A stretch of 64,000 bases of DNA from Chlorogloeopsis sp038404745 (GTDB taxonomy: Bacteria; Cyanobacteriota; Cyanobacteriia; Cyanobacteriales; Nostocaceae), in contig NZ_JAYKTT020000081.1 of the NCBI RefSeq assembly GCF_038404745.2, positions 256,033 to 320,032 of the forward strand, written 5' to 3'. Each line of letters starts with the position of its first letter. Position 1 is the stretch's first letter. Below the pieces are notes generated by a model. That model had not been told where the DNA came from. It did no database searches and saw nothing but the letters and a program-made list of their open reading frames with translations. Below are positions 16,724 through 24,269 of the stretch, one piece after another. The position numbers and the translations under genes were made by a program.

Positions 16724-16783
16724 AAAAACTGTCCTTAGTTGCCTGGGTTACCGATAAAGGTGTTTATTTTTTAATTAATTTCT

Positions 16784-17053
16784 TTAGAAGCGTTCTGGCT
16801 GAAAAACAACAAAAAATAAGTAAATTATCAGTGCCAGTGTTACCAATCCTAAAATCCCGATCGCCCAAGCAGAACGACGTTCTAGTGTACCTTCAGCAGT
16901 AGCATAAACAACTGGGGCAATAATCAAATTCAGACATAATGCAATAAAAAGAATCAATGGCAATTTTTGCTTGCGCCATTGCAACCAAATAAAGGAAATT
17001 GCCTCAATAACATCTGCTAATAAAAATTTGCGCGCTAAATTAACTTGTTTCAT
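16784..17053 (-). CDS. kdpG: KdpG: small membrane protein with a KdpF-like C-terminus
   Basis: 89 residues. Residues about 30-50 (LPLILFIALCLNLIIAPVVY) and 64-84 (GILGLVTLALIIYLFFVVF) are two membrane helices. The last helix ends in VFQPERF, very like the end of KdpF, the 30-residue subunit that stabilises KdpFABC. The gene lies between kdpB and kdpC. That is the position of the gene called kdpG in Anabaena kdp operons. A repeat-filled gap of 297 bases separates it from kdpB. Confidence 0.8.
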   Translation of the reverse strand: MKQVNLARKFLLADVIEAISFIWLQWRKQKLPLILFIALCLNLIIAPVVYATAEGTLERRSAWAIGILGLVTLALIIYLFFVVFQPERF

Positions 17054-17090
17054 AACTTTTTACCCTCTCTTGTGCTTATACCCTTAATTG

Positions 17091-17235
17091 CTTATTTATT
17101 CCTTCTGCCTACCTACGGAAGCCGTACCTACCCTACCCTGCGGGAACCCCTTTCGGGGAACGGGAACAGCTTCGCTGAACGGAAGCCGCTAGCTAACGCA
17201 ACGCCTTACGGCGAACGCGTCTACCGCGTCTACTG
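17091..17235. repeat. Palindrome-rich repeat cluster inside the kdp operon
   Basis: Contiguous small hairpin units, for example CGGGAACCCCTTTCGGGGAAC, AGCTTCGCTGAACG and ACGCCTTACGGCGAACGCG. Similar units occur at 22216-22312, 37138-37193, 41120-41200 and 60049-60140. Placed between kdpB and kdpG, the hairpins may separate the stability or expression of the two parts of the operon mRNA. Confidence 0.65.
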
Positions 17236-17350
17236 CCTTCTGACTTGAAAGTGGGTGTGGGGGTGTAAGGGTATAGGGGTGTAGGAAAAAACATTTTCAT
17301 ACCTGGCGGTGAAATTTTTTCATCGGGACTGCCCTCTGCCCTCTGCCTTC

Positions 17351-19468
17351 TTATGCCAACCCCACTACCGTAATAATTAAATCAATCAATTTAATTGCAA
17401 TAAATGGTGCTATTACACCACCTAAGCCATAAATTAAAATATTGCGTTGTAGTAGTTGATTAGATGTCAGTGGTCTAAACTTTACACCCTTAAGTGCTAA
17501 GGGAATTAAAGCTGGAATAATCAAAGCATTATAAATGAGTGCTGACAGCACAGCAGAATTGGTGCTGGTTAGCCTCATAATATTTAAACCTTGCAGGTTA
17601 GCAGAAGCAAATAAGACTGGAATAATCGCAAAGTATTTAGCGATATCATTGGCAATCGAAAATGTTGTTAATGCTCCGCGAGTAATCAGTAATTGTTTGC
17701 CAATACTAACGATATCGATTAGTTTTGTAGGATCTGAGTCTAAATCCACCATGTTGGCTGCTTCTTTCGCAGCTTGAGTACCAGTATTCATTGCTACTCC
17801 CACATTCGCCTGTGCTAAGGCGGGAGCATCATTAGTACCATCTCCAGTCATTGCCACTATTTTGCCTTCTCGCTGTTCTTTTTGAATTACAGCTATTTTG
17901 TCTTCTGGATTGGCTTCAGCAATGAAATCGTCTACTCCAGCTTCTTTAGCGATGACAGAAGCGGTGATGCGGTTGTCACCAGTCAACATGATGGTACGTA
18001 CTCCCATGCGTCGCAGTTGCTCGAAGCGATCGCGTATTCCTGGCTTGACAATATCCTTGAGATAAATCACGCCGTAAATTTCGTTCTCAAAGGAGACTGC
18101 TAAAGGTGTACCTCCCTGTTGGGAAACCATTTCGTAGGCGCTATCTAATTCCGGTGAGGTGTTGCCGTTGCGGGAACGCACAAATCCCTTAATTGCATCT
18201 ACTGCTCCCTTACGCGCCTGTTGCCCATTAGGTAAGTTTGTCCCGCTCATGCGAGTTTTAGCTGAGAACTCGATTCCTTCAGATCTATCAACGTCAAAAT
18301 TAATCCTTGCTCCTAATTTTTCTGCCAATCGGACAATCGATTTTCCCTCTGGCGTCTCATCAAACACACTCGCTGCCAGAGCGACATAAGCAACTTGCTC
18401 CATTGAGTGTCCGTTGATTGGAATAAATCCCTCAGCCAAACGGTTACCCAAAGTGATAGTACCGGTTTTGTCGAGAACTAAAGTGTTAACATCACCACAA
18501 GCTTCTACTGCTCGCCCTGAGGTAGCAATAACGTTAAATTGGGCAACCCGATCCATACCAGCGATACCAATAGCACTCAATAAGCCGCCAATAGTTGTAG
18601 GAATCAGTGCTACTAATAGAGCTACCAAAATTGATACACTAACTGGACTGCCAACTGTGTTGGCAATAGGTGGTATGGTAACAACGACAAATAAAAACAC
18701 TAAGCTGAGAACCGCCAATAATACTGTCAGAGCAATTTCATTTGGTGTTTTGCTGCGATCTGCTCCTTCTACCAGAGCAATCATCCGATCAATAAAGCCT
18801 TTGCCGGGATCGGCGGTGATGCGAACAATTAACTCGTCAGAAATAATCCGCGTCCCGCCTGTCACGGAGCTAGCAACATCGGAGCCTGTTTCTTTTAATA
18901 CTGGTGCTGATTCTCCTGTAATTGCCGATTCATCAACGCTAGCGGCACCCATAATTACTTCCCCATCGGCGGGAAGAATATCACCAGCAACTACGTAGAC
19001 GGTATCACCTCGTTGCAGACTGGTGGAAGGAACTTCCGTAATCGTGCCATCAGGAGAAAGTTTTTTCGCAATGGTTTCTGACTTGGTTGAGCGTAAGGCG
19101 TCGGCTTGGGCTTTACCACGTCCTTCTGCTACTGCTTCGGCAAAATTGGCAAACCAAACAGTGAAGAATAAAATTACCGTAATCAAGCCGTTGATCAAGC
19201 GTGGGTTATTACCGGGAACAGAACCAAATAATTCGGGATCAATTGTGGCTGCAAGGGTGACAAGCGTACCAACCCAGACTAAAAACATGACTGGGTTTTT
19301 CACTGCATCTTTAGGGTTGAGCTTGACAAAGGCATCCTTAATAGCTCTTTGATAAATTCCTTTAGTATTTACCTTTGCTTGTTTACGGGCATGACGGCGA
19401 TCATATGGGCGAAAACGTTGGGGTTTAGGTGGTTTGGGGGTAGTTGCAACTGGATTCATATTATGCAA
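17351..19468 (-). CDS. kdpB: Potassium-transporting P-type ATPase subunit B
   Basis: 705 residues, usual length. P-type ATPase signatures: actuator loop SAITGESAP, phosphorylation site VLDKTGTI, nucleotide-binding region, MLTGDN, and hinge GDGTNDAPALAQANVGVAMN. Several membrane helices surround them (for example LTVLLAVLSLVFLFVVV). KdpB hydrolyses ATP to drive high-affinity K+ uptake through KdpA. The N-terminus (KPPKPQRFRPYDRRHARK) is longer and more basic than in E. coli. The gene follows kdpA after 129 bases of repeat tract. Confidence 0.97.
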   Translation of the reverse strand: MHNMNPVATTPKPPKPQRFRPYDRRHARKQAKVNTKGIYQRAIKDAFVKLNPKDAVKNPVMFLVWVGTLVTLAATIDPELFGSVPGNNPRLINGLITVILFFTVWFANFAEAVAEGRGKAQADALRSTKSETIAKKLSPDGTITEVPSTSLQRGDTVYVVAGDILPADGEVIMGAASVDESAITGESAPVLKETGSDVASSVTGGTRIISDELIVRITADPGKGFIDRMIALVEGADRSKTPNEIALTVLLAVLSLVFLFVVVTIPPIANTVGSPVSVSILVALLVALIPTTIGGLLSAIGIAGMDRVAQFNVIATSGRAVEACGDVNTLVLDKTGTITLGNRLAEGFIPINGHSMEQVAYVALAASVFDETPEGKSIVRLAEKLGARINFDVDRSEGIEFSAKTRMSGTNLPNGQQARKGAVDAIKGFVRSRNGNTSPELDSAYEMVSQQGGTPLAVSFENEIYGVIYLKDIVKPGIRDRFEQLRRMGVRTIMLTGDNRITASVIAKEAGVDDFIAEANPEDKIAVIQKEQREGKIVAMTGDGTNDAPALAQANVGVAMNTGTQAAKEAANMVDLDSDPTKLIDIVSIGKQLLITRGALTTFSIANDIAKYFAIIPVLFASANLQGLNIMRLTSTNSAVLSALIYNALIIPALIPLALKGVKFRPLTSNQLLQRNILIYGLGGVIAPFIAIKLIDLIITVVGLA

Positions 19469-19597
19469 GGGAACAGGGTTGGGGGAACGGGGAGTGGGGG
19501 AGTGGGGGAGTGGGAGAGTGGGGAACAGTAGTATGAATCCTTCTCTGTGTCAGAGTGTCCCCTATCCCCTGTCCCCTGTCACCTATCCCCTATCCCC
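19469..19597. repeat. Short tandem repeat tract between kdpA and kdpB
   Basis: GTGGGGGAG-type units (about 19490-19525), followed by CCCCTATCCCCTGTCCCCTG units up to the kdpA stop. Same class as the intergenic tracts near 1056, 13341 and 29519. Confidence 0.65.
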
Positions 19598-21283
19598 TTA
19601 ACTGCCAGTGGCAATTTTAAAACCTTCGGCGATCGGGCCTAATGCTAAAACAGGGAAGAAAGTTAGTACTCCTAAAATCAGAATGACTCCAGCTGTAATA
19701 CTGGTAAATAGGAGAGTATCAGTTTTGAGAGTGGCTGGAGTTTCTGGAACTGTTTGTTTGTTAGCCATGCTATCAGCTAATAGCAAGATGGCAATAATGG
19801 GAACGTAACGTCCTAGCAGTAAGCTGGGGATTGTACTTAAGTTCCACCAGAGGGTGTTATCTACTAAACCCTCAAAGCCAGAGCCATTGTTGGCACTGGC
19901 TGAAGTATATTCATAAACTACTTGAGAAATGCTGTGAAAGGTAGGATTAGTAATTCCAGCGATCGCTTCTGGAAGATAAAGAGTAATGGCACTGGGAATT
20001 AAAACTGCGATTGGATGAATCAATAGCACAACACTGGCGAGAACTATTTCTCGCTTCTCAATTTTCCGCCCCATAAACTCTGGAGTACGTCCCACCATCA
20101 AACCAGTTAAAAATACAGTCAGAATTACATAAATTAATAGGTATGCGGTTCCTGTTCCTTGCCCACCCCAGATGATCTGCAAAAACATACTTAATAAGGT
20201 AGAAAAACCTCCTGTCGGCATCAGGGAATCGTGCATACCGTTGACAGCGCCAGTCATAGTGCTAGTAGTCATGACTGCCCAAAACGCAGTTAGTACAGAG
20301 CCAAAGCGGACTTCTTTACCCTCTAAATTTGGCTGTTCAATACCTAAAGCACTATTAATGAGAAGATTGCCTTGATATTCTCCGTTTGCTGTAATGCCTA
20401 CTAAAACCACAAAAATTACAAATACCATCCAGAACAACAGCCATGCTTGTTTTGTATTTTTGGCAAAAATACCGTAGGTGTGAATCAATGCCACTGGAAT
20501 CGAAATCATGGCGAGCATTTCGAGCAAATTAGAAGCACCATTGGGATTTTCAAAGGGGTGGGCAGAGTTAGTTGCAAAAAAGCCACCGCCGTTTTCGCCC
20601 AATTGCTTAATTATTTCAAAAGAAGCTACTGGCCCTCTGGGAATATACTGTGTATATCCTTCGATTGTTGTGACAACTCCAGTACCTAGAAATGTTTGTG
20701 GTACACCTAAGATAATTAAGGCGATCGCCCCAATTATAGAGATAGGTAGCAAGATTCGTGTAATGGCACGGGTAAGATCTACGTAAAAGTTTCCCAGCGC
20801 CCTACCTGTCAAACCACGAAGAAAGGCGATACCTACTGCCAAGCCTGTCGCCGCTGAGGTGAACATCAAAAAACCTAAAGCTGCTGTTTGGCTGAAATAA
20901 CTGAGAGTTGTTTCGGGAACGTAGTGTTGTTGATCAGTATTCGTGAGAAATGAAATTGTTGTGTGTAGTGCTAAATCCCAACTGAGGGCATTAAAGTTAT
21001 TAGGATTGAGAGGCAGAATTCCCTGAAACTCAAAAATCAAGTAGACAGCACCGCCCATAATTAGATTGCTGAAAAGAACAGCTCGCGCATACTGCCAACC
21101 TGTCATTTCTTGCTTGCCACGTACACCTGATACTACGTAGATCATTCGCTCAATCGGATTCATGATTGGATCGAGCAAGGTTCTTTCACCTAAGAAAATA
21201 CGCGCTATGTATCTACCGAAAAACGGAGCGATCGCTATTAAAATACAAAGCGTTAAACCAATTTGCAAAAAGCCTTGTCCCAT
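19598..21283 (-). CDS. kdpA: Potassium-transporting ATPase subunit A (channel-like)
   Basis: 561 residues with about ten membrane helices. KdpA is the K+-selective subunit, related to four-fold K+ channels. Its pore-loop regions are visible as TNTDQQHY, GENGGGFFATNSAHPFENP, and SANNGSGFEGL. The N-terminus MGQGFLQIGLTLCILI is standard for cyanobacteria. It is the first gene of the operon kdpA-kdpB-kdpG-kdpC-kdpD on the minus strand, preceded by a long AT-rich upstream region that must contain the promoter. No Shine-Dalgarno is seen before the ATG. Confidence 0.97.
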   Translation of the reverse strand: MGQGFLQIGLTLCILIAIAPFFGRYIARIFLGERTLLDPIMNPIERMIYVVSGVRGKQEMTGWQYARAVLFSNLIMGGAVYLIFEFQGILPLNPNNFNALSWDLALHTTISFLTNTDQQHYVPETTLSYFSQTAALGFLMFTSAATGLAVGIAFLRGLTGRALGNFYVDLTRAITRILLPISIIGAIALIILGVPQTFLGTGVVTTIEGYTQYIPRGPVASFEIIKQLGENGGGFFATNSAHPFENPNGASNLLEMLAMISIPVALIHTYGIFAKNTKQAWLLFWMVFVIFVVLVGITANGEYQGNLLINSALGIEQPNLEGKEVRFGSVLTAFWAVMTTSTMTGAVNGMHDSLMPTGGFSTLLSMFLQIIWGGQGTGTAYLLIYVILTVFLTGLMVGRTPEFMGRKIEKREIVLASVVLLIHPIAVLIPSAITLYLPEAIAGITNPTFHSISQVVYEYTSASANNGSGFEGLVDNTLWWNLSTIPSLLLGRYVPIIAILLLADSMANKQTVPETPATLKTDTLLFTSITAGVILILGVLTFFPVLALGPIAEGFKIATGS

Positions 21284-22523
21284 GAATTTTAGCTGAATTA
21301 TAGATTTTTCTTTTATTTAGCTTAATTGCTAAAATTTGACTGCTCTAGAAATAAAAGACTATTTCTAAGTAGGTTAATCTTCTGCAACTTGACAATATTT
21401 CGTCTTGCTTCATTTTCTCAATCTGAACTCTTTATTTTTTTTGTATAAATTCCAGATAGTTATAGTCAGTAAGTAGGTTATAAATAAAAGCAAAGTGCAT
21501 CAATAAATATCAAACTAGCTGGAGCTATTACTATTGAACTATAACAATTATTCTATTTGAACCTATCTACTTAAAACTTTCTAACGAATGTAATTCTATT
21601 TATCTTTCATTCATTTCTCCTGAATTTTAGAATCATAATTTTTACTTGCAATTTATATATTGTTTATACTTAACTAGTATCAGAATCTCTCCTTACAGAT
21701 TATCCTACCAAAAGCACTAAAATGTAAGTATAGCTTTATACATAAGTCAAGATACAAATTGTTCAGTAGATACATTTTAAATTCATCGAAACTATGAGAT
21801 TTGGATAGTTGAGAAGTTAGGCTTTTAATTAGGAATTAGTAGCTGCTCAAAAGTGAAAGAAGTGTAGACAAGATTATATTGCATCTATAAGATTTTTTGA
21901 ATAATTCAAGTTATGTTTTTTGCCAATCATGTAAGTTAGTCAATCAAACAAGGGAATTGTCATTACTTTTTAGATAGATGCGCAGATTATCAAAACTTAT
22001 TAACTTTTAAAAACCCATCAATATGTTTTACATTAAATCTCTGCTAATTTCATTCAGCTTGAGTGATAAATTTATCTAAATTATTTATTTTTTGTATCTA
22101 TATATGATTCAATCCATCAGCTGTAAGTAAAATATATCAGAAAACATCTAGCTAATCTATTTGTAGATAAGTACCTAAACAAAATTAATTACACATTTTT
22201 TTGTTGTTCCTCCAAACTTCTGAGCCTCGCTCCGCGTAGACGCCCGGTAGACGCAGAGCGGCTTCTCGTAGAGTGGAGCTAACGCAACGCCTGACGGCGA
22301 ACGCGTCTACAGAGTTCTCTCCGTTCCCTGTTAAGAGTTCCCTTGACTCCACCCATAACTTTAATTTTGCCTAATCACTTATGTTAGTCAAACTAAGATT
22401 ATGAATACCTCAAATTATTCATTTAATAGTATTGATGAAATTAGTTCTACATAGATGAAATAGATAAAAATTTTCCAAACATCAGTACAAATTAATTTTG
22501 ATAAAAGAAAAAGCGCTTGCTAA
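21284..22523. other. Long AT-rich intergenic region upstream of kdpA
   Basis: About 1.2 kb without a convincing gene, very AT-rich up to 22200 and then with a palindromic repeat cluster (22216-22312). On the minus strand an AGGAG near 21617 precedes an ATG with only four codons. No promoter hexamers stand out for kdpA. Confidence 0.5.
22216..22312. repeat. Palindromic repeat cluster
   Basis: Units such as GCGTAGACGCCCGGTAGACGC and TAACGCAACGCCTGACGGCG, closely related to the cluster within the kdp operon at 17091-17235 (shared AACGCAACGCC and GGCGAACGCGTCTAC). Confidence 0.6.
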
Positions 22524-22916
22524 TTAATAGCTTTTCTCTTTACTGTAGTTATAGCGCTGGAATACTTAACATCGCCAGAGTATGTGCTCGACTATTTGTA
22601 CACTGGCACAAGTTTGTTAGCATATTTCCAATTGAATCGTACTGCTGTCTTGGCTGTGACACTAGCAGCTTGTGATGTTGATACCTGGAACAGAACCGAT
22701 TAATATGCCTACGATCGCCAATCGTTCAATGCGGTATCGGTATTAGTGGTAACGGAGTGGTTAAGCAATTGCCATCACCTCCAGAAAGAAACTATAGTTT
22801 ATACGCAAGCACAGCTATACTGTCACAAACAACTGACGCAGATGCAGGAAGATTTTGTTTCGACACTCACCCACGACTTAAAAACACCTCTATTAGGAGC
22901 TTTGATAATTAGCTAA
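22524..22916 (+). pseudogene. Fossil of a membrane-bound sensor histidine kinase
   Basis: Reading across frames gives a recognisable kinase. The first frame has a membrane region (LIAFLFTVVIALEYLTSPEY, then LLAYFQLNRTAVLAVTLAAC). After a frame change come IPGTEPINMPTIANRS and a stop. A further frame change leads into VLVVTEWLSN, then QLTQMQEDFVSTLTHDLKTP, which is the HisKA H-box with its phospho-accepting His. The sequence ends in TAA right after LLGAL. The order matches cyanobacterial kinases with an N-terminal membrane pair, a linker and the H-box. At least two frame changes and the lack of any ATPase domain show that it is dead. It lies between the kdp operon and a monooxygenase gene. Confidence 0.75.
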
Positions 22917-22926
22917 TGAAAATTGC

Positions 22927-24228
22927 TTAGGTGCTAGCTGTGAGCTTTTTGTTTGATTCTTTCACTTTCGCTATCCAGTCTTTGTAGTAATTCAACACCT
23001 GAGAATAGGAATTTGTGTCTTCAGAAATCACCTCAAACAACGAAGGCAGGAAGTGTTTTGGAAACAAGCGGTGTAAAACTTTAGCAATCCTCTGCCGCAA
23101 TACAAACTCAATAAACAATCTTTTAGATAATGGAAAAGCATAATCGCTCATTTCCACTAAGGCGTGAACATCAGGAAATCTACGTACACTAAATTGTTCA
23201 ACAGCCTCAGCCAAACTGTCAGAATTCTCATCTAAAATTTGGTCAAAAATAACAACGTCTTCCAAGGCAGCATTGCAGCCTTGTCCGAGAGAAGGCGATA
23301 CTGCGTGAGCTGCATCTCCTATCAACAGCGTACTATCACCTTGGTGAAAACGGTTACAGCGAATTGTTAAAATCCTAGATACAGTTCTGGTGACAAAAGC
23401 TTCTGCTTCTGATGTTGGCATCAGATAACCAACCTCAGGGAAATTTTGATGAAAAAATTTGAGTACCTCTTGGGCATTAGAAAGACTTACTACCTGATTT
23501 TGCTTGTAAGGAAAGGTGACTACACCACTTATCGTTTCATCTGGTTGATAAAGCAATAGTACTGATGTAGTGTCATCTAGCCTCCAAGAGTGGATTTTAC
23601 CGGGTTGTAAGTTTATTTCTGAGTTGTTGCCAGAAGGAAGAAAAATCGATTTGTAGGCAGAGGGAACGTATTTCTGCTGGCACTCAAAGTTTTCTATAGA
23701 TAAAAAACTTTCTCGAACCGCAGAACGCGCTCCATCGGCACCGACTAACAAGTCATAATCAACGGTGAAATCTACTTTGGTTTCTGTGTTTTGAAACTTC
23801 ACCTGTTTTTCAGCGAAATCAACCTGAGTGCATTCACAATTGAAGTGAATGTTAAGCCTGCTGTCGTCATACTTTTGGGTTAAATTTTCTAGTAAGGCGA
23901 TCGCTAACCTAGTGCGATCAAGACTCACTAAAGGTTTTTGTCTGGCTATTAAGCTTGTCTTACCGTTTTTTTGATGAATGATTGTTCCGGTAACTTCTAG
24001 GCTGATGGCTTTTACTGCTTCCTCTAGCCCTTCTATTTTACGTAAAGCCTTTATACCTCTTTGGCTCAAAGTAATGGGGAAGGTTCTAGATTTGGAGAAA
24101 GGTATAACTCGTGGATCGCTGCGACGTTCATAAATATCTACTTGGTAATTCTCTCCACGACGTAGCAAGTAGTGAGCAAGCAGAACTCCACTAGGCCCTG
24201 CACCAATAATAATAACTTTCTTGGCCAT
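22927..24228 (-). CDS. FAD-dependent monooxygenase (kynurenine 3-monooxygenase-like)
   Basis: 433 residues from ATG 24228 (MAKKVIIIGAGPSGVLLAHY), preferred over the ATG at 24273 because the FAD-binding Rossmann motif GAGPSG normally starts a few residues in. Other class A flavoprotein hydroxylase motifs are LVGADGARSAVRESF (the DG motif) and LLIGDAAHAVSPSLGQGCNAALEDV (the GD motif). The end of the protein is hydrophobic and basic and may associate with membranes. Relatives hydroxylate aromatic rings with NAD(P)H and O2; the substrate here is unknown. It follows priA after 41 bases. Confidence 0.88.
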   Translation of the reverse strand: MAKKVIIIGAGPSGVLLAHYLLRRGENYQVDIYERRSDPRVIPFSKSRTFPITLSQRGIKALRKIEGLEEAVKAISLEVTGTIIHQKNGKTSLIARQKPLVSLDRTRLAIALLENLTQKYDDSRLNIHFNCECTQVDFAEKQVKFQNTETKVDFTVDYDLLVGADGARSAVRESFLSIENFECQQKYVPSAYKSIFLPSGNNSEINLQPGKIHSWRLDDTTSVLLLYQPDETISGVVTFPYKQNQVVSLSNAQEVLKFFHQNFPEVGYLMPTSEAEAFVTRTVSRILTIRCNRFHQGDSTLLIGDAAHAVSPSLGQGCNAALEDVVIFDQILDENSDSLAEAVEQFSVRRFPDVHALVEMSDYAFPLSKRLFIEFVLRQRIAKVLHRLFPKHFLPSLFEVISEDTNSYSQVLNYYKDWIAKVKESNKKLTAST

Positions 24229-24269
24229 AACTTTCACCCACAAGCACTTTTGGGTAGCCAATTGAATTA

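Noticed and set aside
18414..18998. 194-codon open frame on the plus strand inside kdpB
   Set aside because: It is the antisense shadow of a GC-biased, well-conserved gene; it lacks family features and a start signal.
21600..21625. AGGAG with a short start on the minus strand upstream of kdpA (KdpF candidate)
   Set aside because: The frame stops after four codons; no KdpF-like residues are present.
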